NCBI RefSeq assembly: GCF_000247815.1
Contig: NC_021678.1
Span: 29,237,749 to 29,301,748 of the forward strand
From: Ficedula albicollis
Lineage: Eukaryota; Chordata; Aves; Passeriformes; Muscicapidae
Direction: 5' to 3'
DNA: 64,000 nt
In this document: positions 28,301-43,743 of the stretch, in pieces
Numbering within the stretch: position 1 is the first letter of the stretch
Layout: the number at the start of each line of letters is the position of its first letter
Notes under the pieces: generated by a model
The model's input: the letters and a program-made list of their open reading frames with translations, nothing else
Database searches by the model: none
Told to the model about the DNA's origin: nothing
Made by a program: the position numbers and the translations under genes

Positions 28301-29551
28301 ATTACTGCAGAAAAAACCCTGCATCTACACTTGTAAGGAGAAAATAAATCAGCTTTGGAGAGTTTTTAAAATTTGCTGTTGATGTGTTTTGCATTCTTAT
28401 TAACTGTGATGTTAAAATTAGTGGATTAGTAGTATTTTGTGTTTTGTGGGATTTTTTGTTTTGTTTTTGTGAGACTAAGTTGCGTGTCACTTAGGGCTGT
28501 GCATAGCAGGCAGCATTCTGGATGATGATGACTGTAAGTCACTAAGATGTCACTATGAGTTCTAATATGAGTGTCATTCTGATAGCTTTATCTCATTTTA
28601 AAAGTGAAACCCCCAGATAATACAGAGTAGGGTATTATGCTGTTATAATGCTTGTCTCCTGAAAGTTGACCACTAATACTGGGTGCTTGAGCTAGAGAAG
28701 AGCTGTTCCTGGTAAGTGTGAAATAAGTACAGCAGCTGGGCATCCACTGGGAACTTAAAATTTTGAGCCTTGACAAGTTTTTTTAATAGAGTGCAATCTG
28801 AAAACAGCTGGATTAATTCTCATTAAATCTCTGTAGATAAAGTATCCTTCCATGATCAATTTATTGAAGCATTAGCAGAATGTTCATTTTCCTGAGATGA
28901 GAGGGCTTGGTTGACTCTACCTCATTGCTTTGATTAAGCAGAGTGACTTCCCTTTCTGGATCCTTCTGGGGCCCATTTGTCTGATTATATAATTTGTTTG
29001 TTTTTTTGTTCTGCTTGCAACATACTTCCCGTGCAGAATTCCCTGTTGGAAATACCAGCATTGTGTGGAGAATGCACAGTATCCTGGTTAAGTATTGCAG
29101 TATTATCTTGGGATCAACAAAAAACTTGTAAAGTTTTGCCTGTAAGTGATCTGTGACATAATCTGCTTGTCACATCCCCAAATGGGCAATACTTGAAGAT
29201 TTCTGTAATATATATAGTTGAGTTAGTTTTGTAATTATTTGGGTCTTAAAATTTTTTAGGAAGGCTTTGGTTTTGAAATGGGAAAAGCAAATGCAGACAT
29301 ATGGTTGTGTGAGTCAACAGGTACTAGATGCTGTATTTGGCACCTCTTTCCATGTTGATTCCTGCAGATCTTGGAGATGGGAACTTGTTGGCCTTTGTGC
29401 AAAAGTGATGCAACTGGGACATTCAGTGTTGTCCTAATTTATAGCATTCATCTTCTATTAAGATGGACATTTTATTTAATCTGTCTTTGATGTTGCTTTT
29501 TGAAAAGAAGTCTTCAGAACGGTTTTGTTTTTGTTTGTTTGTGGGTTTTTT

Positions 29552-30150
<599 letters not shown>

Positions 30151-33100
30151 CCTACCTTCAATGTTGTGTGGTTTCCTAGAATGTTTTTTCTCTCTTTACT
30201 TTGGTGGTACCAATCTTTCTTAACTTGGGACTCTCAACTACTGTAACTGCTCCTTCAGTGTCTAGTTGATTCATTTTCCTAACTAAGGAGTAGAAAAACC
30301 TTTGAAACAGCTACTCTTTATCCTTTTTAGCTGTCATTCTCAACTTGATTGCTTGTCTGCAAACTGTCTCCTGCTGCTGATTTTAAAATACATTCTTCTA
30401 GCTCAGCCTGTTTTATTTCTTTAAATAATCTTGTTCATTCACCTCCTGAGAAAATCAAACATTTGTAAAAGGCTCTGGGACCCTAAATGTCCAGCAATTC
30501 ACTAGGATATTTAGCATTTCTTGCAACTCTCTTAGCTGTCATTAAGATGGAGTCTTAGTATGCTGTTTTCTTTGTAAATTAATCCAACTCTTGCACCTCT
30601 AAGTCTAAAAATTATTTTGTAATTGTCATATGAGTACACAGTTCAAAAGGCAAAAATCTGCATATAGATTTAGGAAGAACTAGTCATTCAGATATTCTTT
30701 GTAAAAAAAGCCTTCAAGAGGCATCCTTTGGGGTAAATGCTGAGGAGCTGGCTCCCTGATGAGTGATTACCATACCTCACCATCTGACTCAATTCATGTG
30801 TAAGTTTCATTTTAAAATCAGTGAGTGGGATACAGCTCTATTCAACCTTATTCATAGGAGACATAGCTGTGCCTTCTGGTCTGGTCTGTCACCAGGGACT
30901 GCTTAAAACTGTTGAATTCTTTTTATGCAGACATTTATGAAAGGTTACCTTAGACCTAACAATATGTAGCCATTATATTTTCTGATAGAATAGCAGGTGG
31001 CTACTTAGAGCTTCCATATGACTTATTCATATGTCCCAGTATTTGCTTGTGTCAAGATATTAAAGAAGGTTCTTTCCTGTTTTGAAGCAGGTGGATGTCA
31101 CTGACCTCATTTGGGATGTTGCCTTATCTAGTGTATGCAACAAATATTTCAAACTTTTGTGCCGTGTGATGCTGGGGAGATCCAGAAAAAGATGAGTAGC
31201 ACAGATCTGAATGGTTGTGCAAAATACAAGAGGGGAAAAAAAAAGGAAAAATATTGAAAAGTTCTAAAAATTACTTAGTTTACCAAAGGCATGTTTTCTC
31301 CCCTCCCCAGGCATATATTATTTGCTTGGTAGCTTAAATTCACTTCTGGATATTGATACTTTCTCTCTTAAATATCTTTATTTGCTGTTTAGCTACCCAC
31401 TTAAATTACAAGTCATTCACCCTAATTTTCCCTGGTTTTCCCAGCTGTTGCCTAAAGGATCCTTCTTCACTCTCCTGGCATGTGCAAAGTTAGTTTTGTG
31501 TTTACACTACTCTTCCCTAATGAATGGTAAAAAACACTAATGAAAGGAATATGTGGGGCTACAGCTTAAAAGTGTTGAAAGCCTTCCAACAAGTTTCTGA
31601 AGCTGAGCTTTGCCCTGTCTTGCCTGTAATGCCCAGTCCTGTATCCCTGTTATATTCAACAGGCAACTCTTCCAGATTTACACCGAAGCAACTTAGACAA
31701 GGACTGTGTCCATTTTTATGCTTAGTAAGATTTTTAGATCTCTTCAAGTTTTTGTGATAGTACAAGGTATGTATTGAAATTCAAGAAATATGAGTAAATA
31801 CTTCCTTAAAGCTCACTTACCAATCGAAAGCTTTTTAAAGCAGCCCTGCCAGTTTAAATTTCCTGAAAGTATCATATGTAAAATGATATACATGTGCTGT
31901 ATAATCCTATCTTTAGTAAATGGATTTGCAGCCTAAGAACTACTATGAATTGGAACAGTCAGATCCTTAGGCATATTCAAGAAAAAGAATTTTAAAATGT
32001 AAAGGGATTAAAAAGTTATATTCCTAGTCATTTTGTAAGCAAAGATTTAGCTTATTTTCTAACTAAATGCAGAAGCTGACATTAGGCAGGCGATTCCCAG
32101 TCTCAGGCTGAAGAAACCATCTCAGTCTTGTATATTTAGATAACTTAGAGTTGGTGTTTAAAAAGTAGCTATTTTAATTAATATATTTGAGGTATTTGAG
32201 GATAAGCAAGTGAGACAAAAATCACCCTGGACTAGAGTGTCTCTGTTGGGCAGGAGATGGATCCTGTCACTCCAGATGGGACTCCAAGCTCCCCAAGCTG
32301 GTGAGTGCTCGTTGTTGGGAGGATGCAGCCTCTGCTGTGCTGGCCCCTTACAGCTGGCCAGGTCAGGGTGTTCACATTACAGCTCATGCCTGGCTTCTTT
32401 TTGGACAGGAAACTCAAGGGAAAAGATCTCTGCTTCATTTTTGGTTAGCTGGGAGATAGAGATGATGCAAAATAAATTCTGTACAAGACTGTGCCTTGTT
32501 TCTGCCTCTGTGGCCGTTGGTGTTTTCATTCAGCCTGATTTGTATCTGGCACCCATTTTGGGAGGGAATACATGGTAAAGTATAAATGCAGGTGTGGATT
32601 TTATGAACAGCTGACAAAAATGAGCCAATTCACATATCAAAGTAAAACTCTTTCCACAAGCATGTAGTTTATGGGTTTTATTTGGCTCAATTTATATAAT
32701 CACTGAAACTAAGGTACCACATGTTTTGATGAACATGTTTTTCCCTTTCAATTATTCTCCTAAATAATTTATCAAAGTAGCTATTTTTATAAATCTAAAT
32801 CTTAAAACCTTTTCTATTAAAGCAATGACCAAAGTTTCCTGTCTAATTTGAGACGGCATAAAATATGTAATTCTCTTCTTTTTGAAATTTCTGTGATTTT
32901 TTTTTTTTTTTTCATTTTGAGAGCATACATCCATAGAGGTATGTTTTAGTTTTTTTGCAATTTTAAATAAAAGCTTACTTTGGGGATGATTCAACAAGAC
33001 TTTTGGAGCTTTTTAGGCTGATGATAACCCTCAGCTTCCTTAGTGAAAAGCAAGCCCTGCTAGAATTAGTATGAATTTTGCTTTAACTGTATTAGGTTCC

Positions 33101-35108
33101 AGTTTAATCACCTACTAAGAGTCCTGGGCACAATGCTGTCCTCAGAGAGCTGAGGTCAGGAGTGATTGAGGCTCAGATTAACGATTTAAGAGCACCTTCT
33201 GGTGGCTAATCAAGGCCAAAAAATTGTTTGTGTAGACTGGGGGGAATGTTTACAGATGTATCTAGATGTTCTGGAAACAGCTTTGGTCCATTTTGCAGCT
33301 GAATATACCAGAATATTAGCCTTTCTGCTCTTGAAGCTTACCCCCCTCCTCCATCAACTCTTAATCTCTTCTGTTTTTAAGCATTGCTGAACAGATGCTT
33401 ATGCAGGATAAGATCTAACAAAACAGTAGCAACAACCAGAAACTGTTAGAAACTGGGGTTCAGCTATGGTCTTAGGCAATGCAGATTTTTCCAGAAGCAG
33501 TTCTTTTGTTCATAACTTCACTTGCTCTTGTTTTGATTTCTACCATCTTTGATTCTGGCAAGACCTTGGTGTAGAAATAGTCACATGTTGAGAGAAGACT
33601 GTTTATTTATTGCAACAGTGTTGAAAGCCTTTAAGGTCAAGGGAAAGTTTAAGGAAATTTGTTTCCTTTCCTGTGACTTGTTGCTGGTATTAAGCTGTTA
33701 ATGTTGGAGGAATTTATCTTTGAAAACATTTTCTTTACAAGATAAATTATTTTTGCATTGATAAACATAGAATCAGTTTTGATCATCTAACATTGATATG
33801 ATATAAACTTTAGAACCATATGTTATCTGAGACGGTAGCACAAATTCCAAATTCTAGTCCATAAATTGAGAATGGAATAAAAGTAGTGTTAAGACTTTTT
33901 TTATTGTGAGGGGTTTATTTTGATCTGGAATCTAAACTAGTTTTTAAATTCTTGATGAATACTGCTTTCAGACCATGTCAATAACAGAGTCTTTCAAGGA
34001 ATATTTTATGAGTTTTCTCCAATAAAATTAAGAATTTATTGCAGTTTGTGTGGTTTTCTGTTGCTATCGAGCTGCAAAGGATGAGGCAAAAAAATATAGC
34101 AACATGGCTTCATTCATGAGGCAGAAAAGAAGCAAAAGCCTTTATTAAAGAAGCAATAACACTTTTAAAATAGACTAGATCGTGGAACTGAGGATAGACT
34201 TGGTTTCATTAGTTCAAGGAAGGTAACACCCTTGTCACGTCTCTCACACACCCTGCAGGTGCATAATGTTTGTTATTAATTATTTCTGTTATGTTTTCCT
34301 TTGAGCAGCCTGAGAAAATCCAAGCTGCTTTTCTCCTGGCTTTCTCCAGTATCCCACAGTTTTCTAGTATTTAGAAGGAGAATTGGTTTTGTTAGTTTTC
34401 ATATCTACTCGCTTCTTTTTGCCTGTAGTAAAACTTTCTGAAAAGCAAAACCAAGCATCCAAAATATTTAAAAATAAATTATCTTTGCTCACAATTAAAA
34501 ACAAGCAAAAATGTTTGTTATGATTGAATTATTGATAATATAGAAGGTTCTGTTTATGTCAGTTCATGCCTTTTATTTGGAATAGTGGACTGGAAAGGTA
34601 CTTAAGGAACCATCCAGTTGAGCAGGTAAGGTCATGTAGGCAAGGAAAGTGAATTTTATTTTTAAACAGGATTGGTTTTAATGGGTATCCTTGCAATAAT
34701 AATCTTCCTTCAGCTGAGTAATATCCTTTCAGAAGTCTGTCTCTTCGATAAGTGAACCAGTGCATTTCTTTCTGAATTTGCTGTTCTCCAGTTTTGTTTA
34801 AGCCAATCAAATAAAGCAATAATTACTCTATATTTGTTGTGTCTTTCAAATGCCTTTTTGTAGGAATTCCACGATTGCCAGGAAATTTACCCTGCGTTGA
34901 CTGTTGGATGGCTTGTGAGTGAGGTGACCAGAGCCATTTAGATTTCTGGTTTGATACATTCTAGAAAACCAACTAAATTAGATTTGAAGCAGTGAAATGC
35001 TGACAGGAGTACTTGATGGCATATTTGTAAACTGGCATTTTACATAACAGAGGTATCTCTTTGAATGCTTCTGTGTCTGTCTATAGTTGCCAAGAACTGG
35101 GAAGAACT

Positions 35109-35226
35109 GTCCCCCAGAATGGCCCATGGAGGGTCTGCTGCTCGTGCTCCTTTGGCATCTGATTCATGGAATCTGAGTTGTCCCCCAGAATGGCTCCTTT
35201 GGCATCTGATTCATGGAATCTGAGAA
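35109..35226. repeat. Short tandem duplication, 71-bp period, second unit shortened
   Basis: gtcccccagaatgg starts at 35109 and again at 35180. Both units end in ctcctttggcatctgattc followed by atggaatctgag. The second lacks about 24 bp from the middle of the first. Confidence 0.85.
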
Positions 35227-35248
35227 GGGGCAGCACCAACCAACCCAT

Positions 35249-35269
35249 CCTTCTCCTTCTCCTTCTCCC
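35249..35269. repeat. Short CCTTCT microsatellite
   Basis: About three and a half units of ccttct lie just after the 71-bp tandem duplication. It is a minor simple repeat. Confidence 0.7.
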
Positions 35270-37919
35270 TGACCGTGCAGCTGTGTTGAAGCAATTCCTT
35301 GCTCTAGTGCCTTTGGCTACCTGAATCATCACTTTTTCTCTAAGCCTTGGGGTCACTGCTTTTTCCTGACCCTATACCAGAGTGATTTGTTGCCTTCTTG
35401 TTTCTTTTCCTCTACTTGTTTCCAACAGCTTAATTTACTGACTTCAAAATTTGGTGTATGACTTCGTTGAATCCTGATGGCTTTCAAGCACTAAGCTGTG
35501 TGCTGGTGTGATTTCTGCTTATACTGTCTTGGTGAAGAGTGGATCCTTGTTTTCCAATCCATTCTGCTTTGTGCTTGACCTGAGTGGGAATAGATCAGCA
35601 GCCACTTTGAGAACTTCCCCTAACAGAAGTTAGATCACCAACCTCTGAGAGCCTGTTATCCTGGGAGCAATCATAAGAATTCCTGCTCATCAGTGATGGT
35701 CCTACACTTTTGTGCAGCCTCTCTCTCACAAGGCAGGCTGGCTGTGTGTCCTGCATGCTTTGCTCTCTCCCTGCAAGGATGGCATGAACAGGCCCATGGC
35801 AGTTCTGGGCTTGTAGGTGTGTGTTCCTGTTCACTCTGTTAAAGTGGGGCATTCCAAGCAATGCTCCCCTGACCTGTATTCTCCTGGTGGGCAGCAGTCC
35901 TGTGATAAATGTTGGCATGTTCTGTTTTCCCGCTCTTAAATTTCTCTAAAATTGCTAAAAACTTTTGTTTGTCATTTTAAACATGGCATCAATATTTCTT
36001 TCATTCCGGTTTTGCATTTAAATACAGAAAAAATTACAGAGCAGAGATATCCTCCCACTGCCCCCCAGAAACCCCAAAACCAAAAAACCCACCCATGCAA
36101 AAAGAAACACCCCCAAAGCCCTCTACTAATATATTAAATCATTGATTCTGGGAAACTTGGAGCTGTCATAGTTAAAACTAAAAAAATCACAGTCTCTCTT
36201 TCTTATACCTGTTCATCCTCTTCTAGAGGGAGTGTTGGAAGTTGCTAAGTGTTGTGACATACCCATAAATTATAAAGTCAAGCATAAAATATGAGTGAAA
36301 TGACACCTGCCATGTGAATAAAATGAATTCTGAAATGATGCTATTTTATGACTAGTAAGAATCTTTCATATTCCCAAACAAAAATGCTTTGTAATCCCCC
36401 AGAGACATGAATGCCATTATTCCATTTCTTTACAGCAAACAGAGGGATGTGCTTTGTATTTAGGGCGAATGTGTAATGCCCTGATAATTGCTACAGCCAG
36501 AGAAGTTGGAAGTAAGTGATTATCTGTATAATTATCTGAAAGACAGTACTTGAAATCTACTCAATAACCAGCCTTTTGAATTTATTAATCAATTAAGTTT
36601 TTAAAAGAACGATTATCTCTTCTTATCTCAGCATTTACTTATATTGAGCTTATGCTCAGAGGCTGGGAACCTCTCATGAAACTGTGTGTGTGTGGATGGT
36701 AAAGGGAAGAGAGGAAGAAGGAGTTGCTGATTTGATTTTTCTTTTTTAATGTATGTATAAATTGATTTTTAAAAGTCTTGAAAAGTCTTAGGATGGGATG
36801 CTAAGAGAAAAATGATACTTTTTTTTTCCTTTGGAAAGTGTCTGTGTGTCAAATTTTACTGCATTTTTATATTTTCAAAACTAATATAGCTTTTGAGAGC
36901 TGGTGCTTGCAGCCTGCTGATATGAGACAGTTTCCTGCTATGAGAATTCTGTCCTTAACAGACGTGAAATCTGATGGTTAGATATTAATCACTCTAAATG
37001 ATTGCAAGCAGAAATAGGTGCCTCTTGGTGAGCATAGAAACTTGATTTAAATAGTCAAGGAGAAATTTAGGAGTTGGTGACACACTGGATTTAGAGCATT
37101 TGCCTGTTACCTCAGGAAGCTTAAGTTAAAACCCTGAACTAGGTCACAAGTGAAAATGAGATTTATGGTGATGTACAGTGAAAAACTGGCACAGTGCATT
37201 ACCGTGTTGCCAAGTACCTCAGCCTGCCTTGCCTATATGCTTTTTGCTCCACGTTTTAAAATACCATTTCATGTTTGATTAATTATAGAAGTCTTACCAA
37301 ATACATATATGTGGGTCAGTATATAAATATATATTTACATATGTTTAAAGTATATACACAAATGCATAAAAATGTATAAATAACTTTATTCTTTGCTTAT
37401 GTTAATCCTGTGATTAGCTCAAAACCTGTAGCCAATGCTACTTTAATGTAGAAACTACTGAGATTAAATTCTATTTAAAGGTAAGGGAAGTAGGTGGAAC
37501 AAGAGACTCTCTTGGCTTAACTGTGAGCTGCAGTCTGCTGAAATGAGAGCTGTACCAGAGATGGAAAAGCAGAGAAATACCTGGTGAGGACTACAGGGGC
37601 AGTCCCAGGGTGTGTGGAGATGCAGTCAGGAAAGCAGAAGCTCAGTTTAAATTGAAATTGACCAGAGGTATGGAAAAACGTTCTGTGGTACATTTCTGCA
37701 ATAGTCCCCAAAACAACTGAAAGGATTCTGCATAGGAGAAGATGTTGCTCTCAAAGTCCAAACTTATATGGCATCTTATTACTGCCGTGTATTTTCACTT
37801 ACATAAATGAGAGGTAAGAAAATTGTTCTTCAGCTATGTAAACAGGCAGGAACACAACTTTGCCTGTTGTTAAATAGCAGAGGTGAGTTAGTCACTAACA
37901 ATGTGGAAAGACAGTGTTT

Positions 37920-38660
37920 CTCAGTACTTGGTTCACTTCTCTTGTGCTGTTGAGCTCCAGGCCCTGGGAACAAAAATCCAGGTTGATGCAAACACAGACC
38001 CGCTGTCAGCGAAGGAGTTGGTATGGGAACTGTTACAGGAGCCTGACTCCTGCAAATCAGAGAGCCCTCACAAAATCCACTGGGGCTGATCAGAAAGCTG
38101 GTTTGTGCTGTAAGGATGCTCTCTGTAATCCTTGAGAAGTTGTGGAGATTGGGGGATGTTCCACAAGACTGGAAGAAAGCTCATGACAACTCCATCTACA
38201 AAGAGGGCTGAAAGGAGGGTCTGAGAAATAGGTCCATCAATCTTACTTTTGTTTTTGGGAAAGTTATGGAATGAATTCTTCTGGGGCTATCACAGTTCAG
38301 ATGAAGAACATGAGTGGGAAAAGTCAGCAGAGATTCACCAAGGTCAAAATGTGCTTGACACACCTGATTGCTTTCTACAACAACATAACCTGCTTATTGA
38401 TGTGGGATGAGACATTGTCTGAATTTCTCCAAGGCTTTGGATATGGCTTCCCACACCCTCCTGGTACAGAAATGGATGTCTTGGAATCTAGACAAAGGAT
38501 CCATGCAGTGGGTGGGGAGCTGTCTGCCTGGTGATGTGTAAACAGCTCCTGTCACAAGTGGGATCACCCTGGGATCAATACTGGGCCCAAAAAGTGGTGT
38601 TCTGGAGATGGGATGAAGTGTACCCTGACACAGTTTAGAAATGTTAACAGAATAATGCCA
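37920..38660 (+). mobile_element. Decayed CR1-type LINE, reverse-transcriptase region
   Basis: The nucleotide order follows the CR1 ORF2 body: agactggaagaaagctcatg and tccatctacaaagagggctg, a cagagattcaccaagg-like stretch, tgcttgacacacctgattgc, tttctacaacaac, tctccaaggctttggatatgg and gatcaatactgggccc. Stops and frameshifts break every frame, so no enzyme could be made. The 5' end is vague and the 3' terminus is not seen. Open frames in this interval (for example the 62- to 90-residue ones) are fragments of this fossil or its complement, not host genes. Confidence 0.75.
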
Positions 38661-41079
38661 GAGCATACACTTAACCGTGTTACTTTTGGAAATAGAGGCT
38701 GCCTTGTGGAAAATAAAGCCTAGAAAAAACCTCTCTTACATTTAAAGAAACCTGAAGTATAACTTGTTTTTTGTTTTCAACAAGAGGAATAACATAAGGA
38801 TAATGTGTTACTCCAAGTGATCTTAAAGTAACATAAAAGTGATCTTGAAGTAACACAATCCATGAAAGTACAGAACTTTTCTAAATGAAATAATAACAGT
38901 GTTAATGTGGTAGAAAAAAGTAAGTAATAGGACCACTTCAGTCTGGTGGAATGTGTTCTTTTTCCTTTTTTTTTTTTTTAAATAATTTCTTCATTATCTT
39001 GGCAACATTTGGCTATAAAAATAACTCTTGGCTGAAGCAAACATTGTAAAATGTTAGAGCAATGGGGTGTCTCCTTGCTTCCTGGCAGATTCTTTTCTAA
39101 TTCCTATTTTCTTCTAATAAGAACTATCTGCATGCATGAGAAAACTTTGGCATTACTGTTAAAATTCTCCTGAATCAAGACTGAGTTGTCAGAACTTTGA
39201 ATATTTCAAACCTTGCTCTTTTTTTGAGAAATTGAGTGACTGTGAAACTGAGTGCGAGAAGTTCAGTCAGTGGATTGGGTAGATGGTCTGCCTCTTACTT
39301 AAAATAGGAATTATTTTCATACAGCTTTTGACCTTTGGGATTTTATATCCGAAGCAGCATTTACAGTCATACTTAAATGAGATGGTGATATGGAGTATTA
39401 TATCATGTTTTGTGTTTGTATCAAATGCCAACTTGATTTTCTATCAATTCTTTATTTTAAGCATGGTGCCAGACCTATTTATAGGCAGAATTTTGGATGC
39501 CACCTATGAACTAGCCTGAGCATTTCTAATAGAATATATGCTTGTCTCATATGATTTTGTCCAACCATGATATTAAAAAGGGAAATATGAAATGTCTGTA
39601 ATATTCTAGATAAGAGAGATGAAGCTACATTTCTTTCACTTCATTTCTTTTCACTAAGTTTTTTCCAGGTCAGTGGAGGATACTGTGCTATTTGCAGTAT
39701 CTTTTAAAAGGCACTGATCTCCAAGTGGAGATGGAGGACCACTGCCACTTGGAAAATATTGGCAAGATTTGAACTGTTAATTGGTGTAGTGGTTCTGTAG
39801 CAAACTTGGAGTTTGCTGTTGAACTCTGTAGATTGACTCAACTCCTCTCAATTTTACAGGAAGTTTTCATAAATATTATATGTAAATCCATCTGTGTAAA
39901 ACTAAGTAGCAGGGAATGTTTGGGGGTGATACAGTTCTTAGTAGTGATGTATTTCTTTACTTAGATTCAAGGCAATCAGCATTTGGATTGTTTTTTAAAA
40001 ATAGTTATGTCTTACATTCACATATTTTAAGGAATATATATGTAGGTAATCTGAAGAAAAATCTGAATACAAAAGTCAGGATGGCTTTTTTCAAGATCCA
40101 TTCTGTGCAGCTATACTTTCAGTAGTAATTTTTTCTCCCTTTCTGTATCAAGCTTTTAAATAATACTCCAGTCATTTGTGCAGTGGGAGAGATTACTGTG
40201 CCTGTTATTCACCTTATCTCTTGGACTCTATTCATCTATAATGCTGTGAATCATTTTGTCAAAAAAACTTGAAATGGATCATTCTGACGTGCTATTACTG
40301 GAAACTAAAGGAGAAAATTTCTTTACATAAAGGGAAAGTAGTAGGCTCTTTATGCATCAGTACTTTTCTTTGGACTTAATATTTAGAACCATGAGGAAGA
40401 AGAAAACTTTGCTTTAGTGCCTCTAATTCACAGTGCTGGTGTCTGGCAACTGCTTTGTGTGCTGTGGCAACACAAAAAATGGTGCCATGTTGTGATTGCT
40501 TGAATGACTTGCATTATAGAATCCAAAATTAATGTGACTGTCATGATGGAGACCATGGGTGCAGGGGAGTTTTAATTTTTGCTGGTACTGCCTTTATGCT
40601 ACTGTTGTGTTAGTGCTTTGTTAGGTGAATGAATAATAGATATGAATATTCAGAAACTGTTGAAGTGGTTGAGTAATAGAAAAAGGGCTGTTATGAAAAA
40701 GGCAGGAGTTTTTTGAAGACCTGTATCACAAATATACATAAATAGAATTTTTTATTTTCTTGTAGAATTCATTGCTCTTTAAGAAGGGTTCCTCACTATG
40801 CAGTGTGACCAGAAATTACTATCTTTTAAGTAAATGCTTATATCAGAGAAAGGAAAAAAAGATTTTCCTACTGAGCAAGTGATTATAAATGAAATTTTCC
40901 ATGCAGCAATTTCCAGCTGATGTGAGCTGCATTGATCCCATATAATACTGCCTGATACTGGCAGAATTGGATTTGAATTTCTACACTTGAGCAGGTGTGA
41001 TTAACCTCGGTAAGATGAACTAGAGTAATACCATTCAGTCCCTCCTGTGGAGGAAGTTGGCAGTCTTGGGGAATTACTG

Positions 41080-41580
41080 GTTGTACACAAATCAGCAAAA
41101 AAGCAGTTCTTCTACTACTTGCATTCAGGAGAACTGGCCACATTATGGGTATTAAATAATTCTCTGGTTCCTATGCTGGTCAGACTACAGCTGCAGAAGG
41201 AGGTGAAGATGACTTGGAAAAGTTCTAGAAGAAGGAAGTCTAGAAAATGACTCTGAGGATTGCTGGATTAAATTGCTTTATTCAGAAAAGAAAAGGCTGA
41301 AGGTAGATGATTGGAAAAGTTGAGCAGAAATAGGAAGAATGGTACCTGATTTCCAGGTCTGTGTTCAGGAAATATGTGTAAGACAGAAAAAAGGTGAATT
41401 AGGCATTTAGAAATACTTTTTGATGTTAAAATTCATTACTAACATAGATTGCCTAAGCAGATTGTAGACCTCTGTCAATGGAATTATTAAAATCAGATTA
41501 GACAAATAACTGAAAAAATATTTCAATGTAGTTGGGATAGGTGTAAGGGCATGATGTAATTGAAATGGCAATTTAAGAGT
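41080..41580 (+). mobile_element. Possible ancient CR1/L3-like fragment
   Basis: Weak similarity in order to LINE 3' sequence: agaaaaggctgaaggtagatga near 41287, then aacatagattgcctaagcag and aaaatcagattagacaaata further on, resembling degraded versions of the segment that precedes CR1-type 3' ends. Divergence is high and I could be wrong. The alternative is ordinary unique intron sequence. Confidence 0.3.
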
Positions 41581-43743
41581 TTTTTGGTAAAAAAAAAGGT
41601 ACAACTTTGTGAGGAGGTAGAAGAAAATTCTTGAGTAGTTAATGCAGTATTTTCACATTTTATTTTAAAATAGAACAAATATTGCATTTATTATTAGAAT
41701 ACTACTTTTACCTTCTACGTCTGGTTTATCAAGTCTTTGTAAAACTCTGCCCACATTTCGAGTCACTTTGTAGATTCCCTCAGAGTCACACATTCAGATA
41801 TTCTGTTCTAAACACCTTGTCCTGGTCTGTGTTCTGTGAGTTTATGTAATGTTGTGCAGCCTAAGCAAGGGAACAGATCTCATTTATGTAAGAGAAAATA
41901 CACTGCAGAAGTAAGATGCCATGTAAATTTGGACTTTGAGAGCAACATCCTATGCAGAATCCTTTCAGTTGTTTTGGGGACTATTGCAGAAATGTGCCAT
42001 GGAACAACAACCATTTACCTGGCAGAGTAAATGTTAAATCAGTTTTTTGCACCCATCAGAGTTTATATCCCAGGTAATTGAGTGGTTTTTTGTTTTTTTT
42101 TTTATTTTTATTTTTTTTTAACACAGGCGTTAAGCTTCTTGAAATACAGGATATATCCTCATGGGGGAAAATTGTTTATGCGTTCTGATCTTGATTTTAC
42201 ATTTCTGGGAGTTTTGGATTGTTTTGGAGCATGGTTTTGCTTCAAATAATTTAGAAAGATGAACTCAGGATGAACGGAATTAATCACTAGGGTTTGTGCT
42301 TTGCAACAGAAACTGCCACTTTGCCAGTGAATGAACTGAAACCTATTTAAGAGCAGGCCTGTGATTACTTGGTGTGTGAATGTCCTTTGTATTTATAAGT
42401 ATAACTTCTGTTACTTCAAAGCAGTATGTAACAAGTAGAGGAGTGATTGACATATGCAAATATTTCCTTTATGTATTAAATATTCCTCTTGATAAGTCAT
42501 TGAAGAAAAATTAGAGCTACAGTCTGTTCAGTATATCCTGTTTTCATATGTGAAAAAAATAACCAACAACAAGTTATACAATAAATGTAAAACCACAGGA
42601 AAATCAAATGCAAATTCTTTGAATTTTTGTCAGGTGCTAGTCAATGCTTTATGCCTGGAAAAGAAAAATCTGCCTTTGTGTGTTTATCAGAACATGTTGT
42701 TTTTCAGATATTCCTTTGAAAAAAATACTGGAAAACCTTCTTAATCTGTCACTCAATATTATGGTATGAGAAATGGCCTCTTGATCACTTCTCCATTTCT
42801 TTCTCACTGAATCAGGCTTGTGCTGTCAGGTGGTCTGAATTTTTTTCCTCTTCTTTATTAATATATTCAGCTGATCTCAGATCTGTGCAGTCTCTTTCCC
42901 TGCTGTAAATGTTAGGCACAAGATCTCAACTAGAAAGGTTGTCAGTACTTCTATTTATGAAGAACTTGATCTTGTGACTTTGAAGCACAGTTATTGATTT
43001 TTATTTCTTTTTAATAAAACATGTTTCCATAAAAGATGAAAAGGAGATGGAGCAAAATTTTTCAGCAATGGAGGGAATAGCTCTTGACTGACACACCAGT
43101 ACTGATATTGAGATGGATCTGTGAAGCAAAATATGCTCTATATTGTGTATTCAGATACATCTGAAGTAGGAATTGCAAAGTAATCCAACATTTCTTAAAA
43201 TTATCAGTAGAAGTATGACACTAAGTAATATAGACATAAATTAATTTCTTTATGACTCTTTATTTAATAGTGAATATTTCTAATATTATGAGTTAGCTTA
43301 TGCTTTGCTTCTCCTAAAACACCGATATTATAAATCAGACCTCTGTCCATCTACCAGCAGTTTTGTGGAGCTTCATGTTCTGCTGATGACAGAAAATAGC
43401 CAGTGACTTTTCTGGTTTAAATTAGTGCCACTCTCTGAAAGATTTGGTGATATTTTCTGCAGGAAGATACAGGAGATGACAAGACTGCATTTTTCACAGA
43501 TCTATAAATATTACAGCAGGAAAGGCCTTTTTAATAACCTGCTCTGACGTCTTATGTATCGCAGGACATAGATTTCATCTGACTTCTCCTTCATTTTGGA
43601 CCAATAATTTCTGACTGAACTAGAATGTACTTTTTCTTGAAATGCACCAGTCTTGGTTTAAAGTCTCTGCAGTGGTAAATATTGTCTCTGTACATTCTAA
43701 CTCAGCTATATTTGCCATTATTTTATAGCAGTGGTAATATTCC

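Noticed and set aside
38271..38666. Overlapping 87- and 90-residue frames on opposite strands
   Set aside because: They fall within the decayed CR1 LINE and contain no intact enzyme motif in one frame.
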